From Methylobacterium sp. R2-1 (GTDB lineage Bacteria; Pseudomonadota; Alphaproteobacteria; Rhizobiales; Beijerinckiaceae), in contig NZ_JACHWM010000012.1 in the NCBI RefSeq assembly GCF_014191355.1, forward strand, positions 124,001-188,000: a stretch of 64,000 bases of DNA, written 5' to 3'. Under the pieces are notes generated by a model, which was given only the letters and a program-made list of their open reading frames with translations, searched no databases and was not told the origin of the DNA. Position numbers and translations under genes: made by a program. Below, piece by piece: positions 35,686 through 43,744 of the stretch. Position 1 is the stretch's first letter. Each line of letters starts with the position of its first letter.

Positions 35686-35710
35686 AAGCGGGCTCGTCAG
35701 GAGCCCGCTT
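35686..35710 (+). terminator. Hairpin terminator between the Cys-rich gene and gshB
   Basis: AAGCGGGCTC (35686-35695), loop GTCAG, GAGCCCGCTT (35701-35710): ten perfect pairs. Only a weak T run follows, so termination efficiency is uncertain. Confidence 0.6.
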
Positions 35711-35758
35711 GTTCGCCCGCTGTTTCGGCGGAAAGCGCGCAGCAATCCGGGGACGAGC

Positions 35759-36721
35759 ATGGCATTGACCGTCGCGGTCCAGATGGACCCGATCCAGTCG
35801 ATCCGCATCGCGGGCGACACCACCTTCGCCCTGATGCTGGAGGCGCAGGCGCGGGGCCACAGCCTCTACACCTACACGCCTGATCGCCTCTCAATGCAGG
35901 GCCGGCTGGTGACGGCCTACGCCCAGCCAACCACGGTGCAGGATGTCGAGGGCGCACATGCGAGCCTCGGGAGCCCCGAGCGCATCGACCTCGCTGAGGT
36001 CGACGTGGTGCTGATGCGGCAGGATCCGCCCTTCGACATGGCCTACGTCACGGCCACCCACATGCTGGAAAAGGTCGCCTCGCGAACCCTGGTAGTCAAC
36101 GATCCGCTCGAGGTCCGGAACGCGCCGGAAAAGCTGTTCGTCCTCGACTTCCCCGAACTGATGCCGCCGACCCTGATCTCCCGCGACCGCGCCGAGATCG
36201 AGGCGTTCCGCAAGGAGCACGGCACCGTCGCGATGAAACCGCTGCACGGGCATGGCGGCGCGGCGGTATTCCGGGTCACGGAGGAGGATCCGAACTTCGG
36301 TTCGATGTTCGACCTGTTCTCCGCCACCTTCCGCGAGCAGTGGGTGGTGCAGCGCTTCCTGGAAAAGATCACCGAGGGCGACAAGCGCATCATCCTGGTG
36401 GATGGCGAGCCGATGGGCGCCATCAACCGCGTACCGGCCAAGGGAGACATCCGCTCCAACATGGTCCGCGGCGGTGCGGCCGGTGCCTCCGAACTGAGCG
36501 AGCGGGAGCGCGAGATCTGCGCGACCATCGGACCCGAGTTGCGGCGACGCGGCCTGATCCTCGTCGGCATCGACGTGATCGACGGACATCTCACCGAGAT
36601 CAACGTCACCTCCCCCACCGGCATCCGCACCATCAAGCGGCTCGGCGGCCCCGATCTCGCCGTGTCGGTCTGGGACGCGATCGAGGCGCGGCTCGCGGCC
36701 CGCGGCGAAGGCGCACCTTGA
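35759..36721 (+). CDS. gshB: Glutathione synthetase
   Basis: 320 residues. Start at ATG 35759 gives MALTVAVQMDPIQSIRI, the conserved GshB N terminus that binds gamma-glutamylcysteine. ATP-grasp features follow: MKPLHGHGGAAVF (glycine-rich loop), VVQRFLEKI, GDKRIILVDG, RGG, and GIDVIDGHLTEINVTSPTGI with Mg-binding Glu/Asn. It joins glycine to gamma-glutamylcysteine using ATP. gshA is not adjacent. Convergent with a possible small membrane protein gene. Confidence 0.96.
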   Translation: MALTVAVQMDPIQSIRIAGDTTFALMLEAQARGHSLYTYTPDRLSMQGRLVTAYAQPTTVQDVEGAHASLGSPERIDLAEVDVVLMRQDPPFDMAYVTATHMLEKVASRTLVVNDPLEVRNAPEKLFVLDFPELMPPTLISRDRAEIEAFRKEHGTVAMKPLHGHGGAAVFRVTEEDPNFGSMFDLFSATFREQWVVQRFLEKITEGDKRIILVDGEPMGAINRVPAKGDIRSNMVRGGAAGASELSEREREICATIGPELRRRGLILVGIDVIDGHLTEINVTSPTGIRTIKRLGGPDLAVSVWDAIEARLAARGEGAP

Positions 36722-36774
36722 TGGTCGCCCGAGGCCGCACCGTCTCCGACGCGCTGCGCCGTCTCGACGCTCCT

Positions 36775-36930
36775 CTATCGAAACACCGGCAGCCCGAAGC
36801 CGATCAAGGCGAGACCGAGGATCAGCAGGGCGCCGGCCAAGGATTCGGCGGCCGCTGAGCGCGCGCCGAAGCGGTGCGCCTGAGCCGCCAGCCCAACACC
36901 CGTGACAAGGCAGAATGCGCTCGCAACCAT
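36775..36930 (-). CDS. Possible small two-helix membrane protein
   Basis: 51 residues from ATG 36930. Two hydrophobic segments (around residues 2-17 and 30-49) separated by a basic loop. No clear ribosome site and no recognised family, so the call rests on hydrophobic pattern alone. A longer in-frame reading from 37122 adds residues without hydrophobic or conserved character. Confidence 0.4.
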   Translation of the reverse strand: MVASAFCLVTGVGLAAQAHRFGARSAAAESLAGALLILGLALIGFGLPVFR

Positions 36931-37543
36931 CAGCACGGCCGCTGCCGGAGAGGGCGGGCGGGCGCGCAGAAAAACATCGCATCGGGCTGCTTCTGCGAAT
37001 GCAGGCGTCGGATCGACGGTTCGAACATTGATGCCGGCATTGGATCTGGTCCCGCCCCCTCCGCGCAAGCGGATAGCGGGACGACGTGAGGATTCGCGAA
37101 CGCGCCGCAGGGCATACGCCACGACGTGACACGTGAGCGAAGGACTTCCCGGTGAGCTTTCGACAGCTGTTTCCTGTCTTCACCGTTCCGGGCTTGCGAC
37201 CCTTAACGCGTTCTCAGAAAATTCGTTCGAGATTTACGGTTGAATCCATCAGTCATGCACAGTTCTTTGCAAAGCTTCATTTTTCATGGCCCACACGCCG
37301 CGCGGTAAGTCAGTCTCACGAACGAGACATTCAATATGCGCGACTTAGGAAAATTGCATTAACCTGAATTATCGATCTTTCCGAGGAACATATCATTATA
37401 GTTGCATGAGATGTCACCGCTAAAATCGCGGCTCATATGGCGATGTCAGCACAGATAAAATTCAGTCTGCACCCTTATTCTGTCCGTGGATTGGTGCCTT
37501 CAAGAAATAAAATCCCACATCTTGCGCACGCGTAGGACACCGG
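36931..37543. other. Gene-free stretch with an AT-rich island
   Basis: 613 bp. From about 37190 to 37520 the sequence is strikingly AT-rich against a GC-rich genome, with runs such as TTTTTCATGG and GAATTATCGATC. No convincing frame, tRNA or terminator is seen. It lies past the 3' end of the antiporter gene. It may be foreign DNA, a relic, or a regulatory RNA region. Confidence 0.5.
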
Positions 37544-39121
37544 TCACGCCTCGCCGCGCGGGGTTGCATAGAGCTCCGCCCAATCGAGTTCCTCCTCCAG
37601 CACGAAGTAAGCGTCGTCGCCGATCCGGCCGTTCCGACGCAGCGTCTGGAGCCGGTCGCGGGCGGCGTGGATCGCGCGGCGGCGGGGCTCGTCGGTCGGC
37701 AGCCCTTCGGGGGCAAGTCCTTCCTCGTGCGCCTCGGCTGCGGCCAGGGCGGCGTGGAACTCCCGGCGCAGGGCATCCGCCGCCTCCGAGCGGTCGCCGC
37801 TCCAAGCCTCGACCGCAGCCCCGTAGGCGTCGGCTCGAGCCCGGCCCACCTCGCGCCCGACCGGATCGGAATCCTCCAGGCCGAGCCGCGCCAGGATCGG
37901 GCGCAGGCTCAAGCCCTGGACCACGAGCGTGCCGATCACCACGCAGAAGGCGGTGAGCACGATCAGATCCCGATAAGGGAATCCGCCGCCGCCGGAACCG
38001 CCCTCGGGCAGCGCCAGCGCCGTCGCGATGGTGACAAGGCCACGCATGCCGGACCACGAGACGGCAAAGCCCGCGCCGAGGCCGAGATCGCGGCCTTGGC
38101 GCGGTTCATCCGGATGCTCGGGACCGCTCCCGAAGCCGACGTGACGGATGGCGCTCGCCGGCAGCACCCAGGCAATGCGAACGAGGATCACGGTGACGAC
38201 CACGGCACCGGCGACCGAGGCGTAGGCGACTTCCTGCTCGGGCGAAATCCGCGCCAGGATCGGCCCGATCTGCTCGCCGATCAGCACGAAGGCGAGAACG
38301 TTGAGCACGAAGATCGCCGTGTCCCAGACCGCGTTCGAAATCACCCGCAGGCGCGGCGAGGTCTGGCTTGGGGCGCGGCGGGCCACGGTGATCGCGAAGC
38401 TCACCACGGTCAGCACACCGGACAATTCCAACCCCTCGGCAGCGATCCAAAGCCCGAAGGCGGCCGAGAACTGCAGCACGATCACGCTCATCGGCTCCTC
38501 GACGCGGCGCAGGATCCGCAAGTAGACGAGCGCGGCGAGCGGTCCCGCCACGAGGCTGCCGACGACGCCGATCACGAAGGCCGGCGCCACCTCGGAGACG
38601 GAGAAGGAGCCGGTCATCGCCGCGGCCACGCCGAGCCGGTAGATCAGCAGAGAGGCGGCGTCGTTCAGGAGGCTCTCGCCCCGCAGGATCGTGGCGAGGC
38701 GGTGCGGCAGCGAGACGTGGCTGAGCACCGAGAGGGCGGCCACCGCATCGGGCGGGGCCACCACCGCGCCGAGAACGATGGCAGCGGCGAGCGGCATGTC
38801 CGGCACCAGCCACAGTGCCACCGCCGCGACCGCCGCCGTCGTCGCCGCCACCGCCCCGACGGCGAGCCCGGCTATGGGGCGGGCATTGCGCTTGAGATCG
38901 CGCAGCGAGGTGCTGTAGCCCGCATCCATCAGCACGGGCGCGAGGAACAGGGCGAGCGCCAGTTCGGGGTCGAGACTGAGACTCGGCACACCAGGGATGA
39001 AAGCGAGGCCGACGCCGCCCAGCGCCAGAAAGGCGGGATAGGGCGCGCGCAGACGCCGCGCCAAGCCAGCGAGCAGAACCGCGCCGACCAAGACGCCGAC
39101 GATCCAGTAGAACACGAACAT
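37544..39121 (-). CDS. CPA1-type Na+/H+ antiporter
   Basis: 525 residues, about 12 membrane helices over the first ~420 residues and a soluble tail. Transport-site segments: GAVVAPPDAVAALSVL and GESLLNDAASLLIYRL, the paired motifs of the NhaP/NHE family, and SWSGMRGLVTIATALALP later. The C-terminal ~110 residues are charged and helical and may be regulatory. It exchanges cytoplasmic Na+ (or K+) for H+ for pH and salt control. No operon partner. Confidence 0.92.
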   Translation of the reverse strand: MFVFYWIVGVLVGAVLLAGLARRLRAPYPAFLALGGVGLAFIPGVPSLSLDPELALALFLAPVLMDAGYSTSLRDLKRNARPIAGLAVGAVAATTAAVAAVALWLVPDMPLAAAIVLGAVVAPPDAVAALSVLSHVSLPHRLATILRGESLLNDAASLLIYRLGVAAAMTGSFSVSEVAPAFVIGVVGSLVAGPLAALVYLRILRRVEEPMSVIVLQFSAAFGLWIAAEGLELSGVLTVVSFAITVARRAPSQTSPRLRVISNAVWDTAIFVLNVLAFVLIGEQIGPILARISPEQEVAYASVAGAVVVTVILVRIAWVLPASAIRHVGFGSGPEHPDEPRQGRDLGLGAGFAVSWSGMRGLVTIATALALPEGGSGGGGFPYRDLIVLTAFCVVIGTLVVQGLSLRPILARLGLEDSDPVGREVGRARADAYGAAVEAWSGDRSEAADALRREFHAALAAAEAHEEGLAPEGLPTDEPRRRAIHAARDRLQTLRRNGRIGDDAYFVLEEELDWAELYATPRGEA

Positions 39122-39219
39122 GAGGTAAAACGGGGTCCGACGCCCAACCGTGCCGATGACGGTGGCGACAAAACGCCGGGCAGTCGGGAATCTTTCCGAA
39201 TTTTCCTGGCGGGCCGAGG

Positions 39220-39972
39220 TCAGGCCGGCTGCGCGGCGATCAGGTCACGCAGGGTGGTGATGGTGGAGGCATCGGCGACACCGTCTATGCGGGCCGGCCG
39301 GAAATGACGCTGGAAGGCGGTGACGACCGCGCGCATCGCCTCGTCGAACTGCCCGGTGACCGGCTGCTCGTAGCCGTAGAGGGCGAGCATCGCTTGCAGC
39401 GCCTCGACGGGCTGGCCGGTATCGCCCATGGCGAAGAAGCGTCCGTCCCGCATGGGCGCCGGCGGCACCCAGTGCCCGACGCCGGCCCGCGCCAGCCGCT
39501 CCCAAGGAAAGCCTTCGCCCGGATCCTCCTTGCGGGCAGGCGCCACATCGGAATGGGCGAGGACGCGGGGAGAGGGGATCGCGCGCCGGAAGACAATGTC
39601 TCGGGCGAGCCGGGTCACCGCCGCGATCTGCGCCTCCGGATAGGGCGGAAGCCCACCGGCATGACCGGGATGGGCGATCTCGATGCCGATGGAGCGGGAA
39701 TTGATGTCGCGCGATCCGGCCCAAGTTGCCGCGCCCGCGTGCCAGGCCCGATCGGCCTCCGGCACCATCTGCACGATGCGCCCGTCCTCGAACACGAAGT
39801 AATGGGCCGAGACTTCGGCCGCCGGGTCGCACAGGCGCTCCAGCGCGCCCTGCGCCGTCGGCATGCCGGTATAGTGCAGGATCAGCGTGTCGAGATCGCC
39901 GCCGACGCGCGCGCCGCGATTGGGCGAGACCATGACGGCCTGCGCAAACGGGCTGTCGGCGGAGAAGCTCAT
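39220..39972 (-). CDS. N-acetylmuramoyl-L-alanine amidase (AmiD-like) with peptidoglycan-binding domain
   Basis: 250 residues. Amidase_2 domain: zinc ligands His in LILHYTGM, His in VLAHSDVAPARKEDP and the nearby Asp; AHYFVFEDGRIVQMV and SIGIEIAHPG are family segments. A PG_binding_1 domain occupies ~180-245 (GDTGQPVEALQAMLALYGY). No signal peptide is obvious, as is common for AmpD-like forms, so it may act in the cytoplasm on recycled muropeptides. Its ATG overlaps the stop of the upstream TerB/DnaJ gene. Confidence 0.92.
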   Translation of the reverse strand: MSFSADSPFAQAVMVSPNRGARVGGDLDTLILHYTGMPTAQGALERLCDPAAEVSAHYFVFEDGRIVQMVPEADRAWHAGAATWAGSRDINSRSIGIEIAHPGHAGGLPPYPEAQIAAVTRLARDIVFRRAIPSPRVLAHSDVAPARKEDPGEGFPWERLARAGVGHWVPPAPMRDGRFFAMGDTGQPVEALQAMLALYGYEQPVTGQFDEAMRAVVTAFQRHFRPARIDGVADASTITTLRDLIAAQPA

Positions 39973-40694
39973 GTCAGCCCCCGCTCGGCCGCGATCCGGT
40001 CCCAGGCGGCGTTGATGGCGGCGAGCCGGTGCGTCGCGATCGCCACCGCCTCCGGTGGCAGGCCGCGGGCCAGCGCCCGGTCGGGGTGATTCTCGGCCAC
40101 GAGCCGCCGATATTGCGCCTTGAGAGAGGCAGAGTCGGCCGATCGATCGAGGCCGAGCACGAGGTAAGGGTCGTCGGCAAGCCGTACGTGACGGGCGGCG
40201 ATGCGGCGGAAGGCGGCTTCGTCGAGGCCGAAGATGCCGGCGACGCTGCGCAGGTAGCGCTCCTCGCCCTCATGGATCGCCCCGTCGGCGGTGGCGATGT
40301 GGAACAGGCCGTCGAGCACGTCCTCGAGCAGGGCCGGCTCCTCGCCGAAAGCCGAGGCGAGTTGGCCGGCATAGGCCTCGAAGCCGTCGGTCGTCGCCTT
40401 GGCGAGGTCGAACAGGCGCTGGACGCCCGTGCGCGCCTCCGGCTCGACCTGAATGACCCGCTCGAACGCTTGGACCTCAGCGTCGGTCACCACGCCGTCG
40501 GATTTCGCCATCTTCGCCGCGAGCGCTACGAGCCCCGTCGTGAACACCACGTCCCGCGGCGTCGGCCCGAAAGGAGCACCCTCGCGATCGACGAGGAAGT
40601 GGCCGGCGACGCTCCCCACCAGCGCCCCGATCGGTCCGCCGACCAGCACGCCAATGCCGGCCCCGCCGATCTTGCCCCACAGGCCGGTGCTCAT
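39969..40694 (-). CDS. TerB/DnaJ-domain co-chaperone (DjlA-like)
   Basis: 241 residues. An N-terminal glycine-rich hydrophobic helix (GGAGIGVLVGGPIGALVGSVAGHFLV) anchors it to the membrane, followed by a TerB-like helical domain (~50-165) and a C-terminal J domain with the HPD motif (ENHPDRAL). This is the DjlA layout; the J domain stimulates DnaK. Overlaps the amidase gene by 4 bp, so the two are translationally coupled. Confidence 0.9.
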   Translation of the reverse strand: MSTGLWGKIGGAGIGVLVGGPIGALVGSVAGHFLVDREGAPFGPTPRDVVFTTGLVALAAKMAKSDGVVTDAEVQAFERVIQVEPEARTGVQRLFDLAKATTDGFEAYAGQLASAFGEEPALLEDVLDGLFHIATADGAIHEGEERYLRSVAGIFGLDEAAFRRIAARHVRLADDPYLVLGLDRSADSASLKAQYRRLVAENHPDRALARGLPPEAVAIATHRLAAINAAWDRIAAERGLT

Positions 40695-40849
40695 CGGGCG
40701 AGGCCCGCGGGGAGAAAGCGGAAGCTCAAGGTATCCAGGACGGACAAGGACGGTTCCGAGGTCATTCGGTGGGAGCGTTCGTCACGGCTTAACGCCGCAA
40801 ACCGTACCGCAGCGCAAGGCCCGTGCTTTAACCGATCGCAAAAGGAAAG

Positions 40850-40873
40850 GGCCGGGGCTCCCGCCCCGGCCCT
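40850..40873 (-). terminator. Intrinsic terminator of the glycine-zipper lipoprotein gene
   Basis: GGGCCGGGGC (40850-40859), TCCC loop, GCCCCGGCCC (40864-40873). On the minus strand the stem is followed by TTTCCTTTTG, so it ends the leftward transcript from 41165. Confidence 0.85.
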
Positions 40874-40895
40874 CCCGGCGCCAATCGCGTTGCGA

Positions 40896-41165
40896 TCAGC
40901 GGCAGTAGACGTTGCCGTACTCGTCGCGGAAGGTGCCGTAGGGGCAGCGCGGCGCCGTGGCGGCACCAGCGATGGCCCCGCCCGCGCCACCGATCGCGGC
41001 ACCGGCGAGCGCGCCGCCCGCACGGCCCGTGGCGAGGCCGCCGACCGCAGCGCCAAGACCCGCACCGAGGGCGGCACCGCCCAGAGCCCGATCCTGAGGC
41101 GTGTTGCAGGCACCGAGCGAGAGCGCGAGGCTACCCGCGAGGGCGGCGGCAATGAGTCTCTTCAT
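40896..41165 (-). CDS. Small glycine-zipper lipoprotein
   Basis: 89 residues. Start ATG 41165 gives a signal with lipobox SLGAC (Cys ~19). The body is a Gly/Ala repeat (ALGGAALGAGLGAAVGG, GALAGAAIGGAGGAIAGAA), a glycine zipper like that of SlyB/YMGG-type outer-membrane lipoproteins. It ends CPYGTFRDEYGNVYCR with two cysteines. A strong terminator follows. Confidence 0.82.
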   Translation of the reverse strand: MKRLIAAALAGSLALSLGACNTPQDRALGGAALGAGLGAAVGGLATGRAGGALAGAAIGGAGGAIAGAATAPRCPYGTFRDEYGNVYCR

Positions 41166-41395
41166 GGTGGTCCGAACTCCCTTGTGCATCGGCGATCGGG
41201 CCTTTTGCCGGCGCGGGGCACCGTTTGGCCTTGGTTTGTCACCGGCTGCCATCGACGGCACATGAAACGGCCAAGATTGGGGCAGGTTGCATCGGCGCAT
41301 GACTTTTCGCCCTGCGCCTGCCATCTGAGGGCACACCTGTTGCAAAATCGCCCGCGTCCGTCCTGTTGCCGACGGGCTCATGACCGAGGATCCCT

Positions 41396-42034
41396 ATGCC
41401 CAAAGCCAGCCTGATTGTCCGCAAGGCCGCCGTCCGGCCCGATCTCGTCGTCGATACGGTGACCCTCGACCACGCCGCCCGGGGACGAGCGCACGCGCAC
41501 CTGACAACGGCAGGCGGCCTATCGATCGATCTCGTCCTGGATCGCGCCGCGGGCCTCGAGGACGGCGACGCGTTGAAGCTCGAGGATGGGCGCCTCGTGA
41601 GCGTGCGCGCCGCCGAGGAAGCGCTGCTGGAAGTCCGTGCCGGCAACCCGGCCCGCCTGCTGCGCCTCGCCTGGCAACTCGGCGGCGAGCACGTTCCCGC
41701 CGAGGTCGGCGCGGAGGTTCTCTACGTGCCGGCCAGCGCCGCCGAACTGGTCCGCGGCGCGGGCTGCGCGGCCAGCCCGGTGAACCGCCCGTTCAAGCCG
41801 GAGAAGGCCGCCCACGACCACAGCCAGTGCGGCCATGACCACCATCACCACGGCCACGAAGCCCAAGTGCATGGTGCCGCGCATGAGCATGAGGCCCATG
41901 TGCATCATGATCACGACCATGGGCACAACCACGACCACGGTCATAGCCACGCCCATGGAAGCTGCGGTCACGACCATGATCACGAGCACGAGCATGGCCA
42001 TGGGCAGGGCCATGAGCATCATCACAAGCACTGA
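41396..42034 (+). CDS. ureE: UreE urease accessory nickel chaperone with long histidine tail
   Basis: 212 residues. UreE N-terminal domain (~1-75) and metallochaperone domain (~78-135) with RLAWQLGGEHVPAEV, whose His99 corresponds to the conserved interfacial nickel ligand. The last 73 residues (140-212) contain about 33 histidines plus Asp/Glu, a metal store. UreE delivers Ni2+ to urease. No other ure gene is in the window, so the gene is detached from the operon. A 50-residue reading frame follows. Confidence 0.88.
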   Translation: MPKASLIVRKAAVRPDLVVDTVTLDHAARGRAHAHLTTAGGLSIDLVLDRAAGLEDGDALKLEDGRLVSVRAAEEALLEVRAGNPARLLRLAWQLGGEHVPAEVGAEVLYVPASAAELVRGAGCAASPVNRPFKPEKAAHDHSQCGHDHHHHGHEAQVHGAAHEHEAHVHHDHDHGHNHDHGHSHAHGSCGHDHDHEHEHGHGQGHEHHHKH

Positions 42035-42164
42035 GCGGCCAGGCTCCTGTGAGGGCCGAATTGGATGAATTGTGGGGCGGCGCAGGCGCGGTTCCCCCGC
42101 CCCCGGACGCGGAACACGCGGCCCTGCGGGATCGTTGCTCTGATGATCCCCTCGGAGGCTGGCC

Positions 42165-42317
42165 GTGCCGGCAATCAGTGTCTTCCAGAACGACGACGGC
42201 CTGTGGGCCGTCACGGCGCAGGGTCTCGTCGTCACCGGCCTGACCAAGGAATGTGCGGAGGCCTTCGCCGCGGCCTTCCAGCGTCTTCACGAGGGGCCGT
42301 CCCCGGGGGCGCCGTAG
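42165..42317 (+). CDS. Small protein of unknown function
   Basis: 50 residues from a GTG start preceded by GGAGG 6 nt upstream. Reads VPAISVFQNDDGLW then AVTAQGLVVTGLTKE and AEAFAAAFQRLHEG, a compact beta-then-helix pattern. No family recognised; the good ribosome site is the main evidence. Confidence 0.5.
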   Translation: MPAISVFQNDDGLWAVTAQGLVVTGLTKECAEAFAAAFQRLHEGPSPGAP

Positions 42318-42684
42318 CCGGCCAGCCGCACTTCTCGGTCGGAGGTGAATCGCATCGGGATCATCGCGCGTAAGCGGTCCTCGGGCAACGGAAGTGCCCG
42401 CGACCGGGCGTGCGTCCCGGCGCTGTCACGACGCCTTTCCTCTTGGGGCCCTCCTCTTTCGAGCCCGGGCGAGGCATGATATCGGCACGTATCACGCACA
42501 TCGTCCTGAACGATGGCGTCCGGCTTGTGGATTGTCGGCGAGTCGGAGCCGAGCTGCACGGCCTCCGGGAAGCTGGTCGCCAGCGCCTCATGCCGGAGCG
42601 TGTCCATTCCCGATCAGACCGTCTCGCGCATCGGTCCTCATGGACAGCCCGAGGTGAACCCGCTTCGAAACGGACAGGGCGCAC
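42318..42684. other. Gene-free stretch upstream of dusA
   Basis: 367 bp. It must hold the dusA promoter. A small CCGGG...CCCGG stem is present near 42400-42420. No known riboswitch pattern recognised. Confidence 0.35.
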
Positions 42685-43707
42685 GTGTCGACGCCGGCTG
42701 AAAAACTCAACGCTCTCAGCGGATGGCGCTTCAGCGTCGCGCCGATGATGGATTGGACCGACCGGCAGTGCCGCGCGTTCCACCGGACTCTCTCGCGCCG
42801 CGCCCGCCTCTATACCGAGATGGTGACGACCGGTGCCGTGCTGCACGGGGACCGGGAGCGGCTGCTCGGCTTCGATGCCGGAGAACATCCGGTCGCCGTT
42901 CAGCTCGGCGGCTCAGATCCGGGCGACCTGGCGGCGGCTGCGCGGATTGCCGCCGATTTCGGTTACGCCGAGATCAACCTCAATGTCGGCTGCCCATCCG
43001 ACCGGGTGCAAGAGGGGCGCTTCGGCGCCTGCCTGATGCGCGAACCGGCCCTCGTCGGCGCGTGCGTGGCGGCCATGAAGGCGGCCGTGTCCGTGCCCGT
43101 CACCGTAAAGTGCCGCCTGGGCGTCGATGATCAGGATATCGAGGAAGCCCTCGACGCGGTGGCCGGCACCGTGATCGCAGCAGGCGTCGACGGGCTCATC
43201 GTGCACGCCCGCAAGGCTTGGCTGAAGGGCCTCTCACCGCGTGAGAACCGCGACGTTCCCCCCCTCGATTACGGCCGGGTCGCCCGGTTGAAGCAGGCGC
43301 ATCCGGATCTGCCGATCGCGGTCAATGGCGGGATTGCCGGCATCGCCGCCGCCGAGGCCAGGCTCGCCGAGGTCGACGGAGTGATGATCGGTCGGGCGGC
43401 CTATACCGAGCCGGCGCTGCTGCTCGACGTCGATCCCGAGCTGTTCGGCGAGCCGGCGCCCGTGGCCGATGCCTTCGCCGCGGTCGAGGCGTTCGAGCCG
43501 ATCATCGCGGAGGGACTCGCGCGTGGCCTGCGGCTGCATGCCTATACACGGCACATGCTCGGCTTGTTCAACGGGCGCCCCGGCGCGCGGGCTTATCGCC
43601 GGCATCTGGCCACCGCCGGCATGGGGGCGGAGGCGGGCCTCAACACCCTGCGCGAGGCGGCGGCCAAGGTCTCGCGGGAGCGCCCGCCGGCCTCGGCAGC
43701 GGCCTGA
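42685..43707 (+). CDS. dusA: tRNA-dihydrouridine synthase A
   Basis: 340 residues from a GTG start. SVAPMMDWTDRQCR (FMN site and opening loop), LYTEMVTTGA, NLNVGCPSDRVQEGRFGACLM with the catalytic Cys, VTVKCRLGVDD, VHARKAWLKGLSPRENR, and VNGGI are all DusA hallmarks. It reduces U20/U20a in tRNA with NADPH and FMN. Convergent with the GGDEF-EAL gene. Confidence 0.95.
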   Translation: MSTPAEKLNALSGWRFSVAPMMDWTDRQCRAFHRTLSRRARLYTEMVTTGAVLHGDRERLLGFDAGEHPVAVQLGGSDPGDLAAAARIAADFGYAEINLNVGCPSDRVQEGRFGACLMREPALVGACVAAMKAAVSVPVTVKCRLGVDDQDIEEALDAVAGTVIAAGVDGLIVHARKAWLKGLSPRENRDVPPLDYGRVARLKQAHPDLPIAVNGGIAGIAAAEARLAEVDGVMIGRAAYTEPALLLDVDPELFGEPAPVADAFAAVEAFEPIIAEGLARGLRLHAYTRHMLGLFNGRPGARAYRRHLATAGMGAEAGLNTLREAAAKVSRERPPASAAA

Positions 43708-43744
43708 AGCGGAGCGCATCCGAAGAGAGAATCGGTGATCCGCC

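Noticed and set aside
35681..35715. EcfG-type stress promoter (GGAAC) upstream of gshB
   Set aside because: GGAAC is present but no CGTT lies 16-17 bp downstream; the bases form a terminator-like hairpin instead.
37152..37367. A 71-codon frame inside the AT-rich gap
   Set aside because: No ribosome site, no hydrophobic or conserved pattern, composition unlike neighbouring genes; treated as chance.
42318..42684. Possible riboswitch upstream of dusA
   Set aside because: I looked for cobalamin, SAM and TPP core motifs and found none; only a small generic stem.
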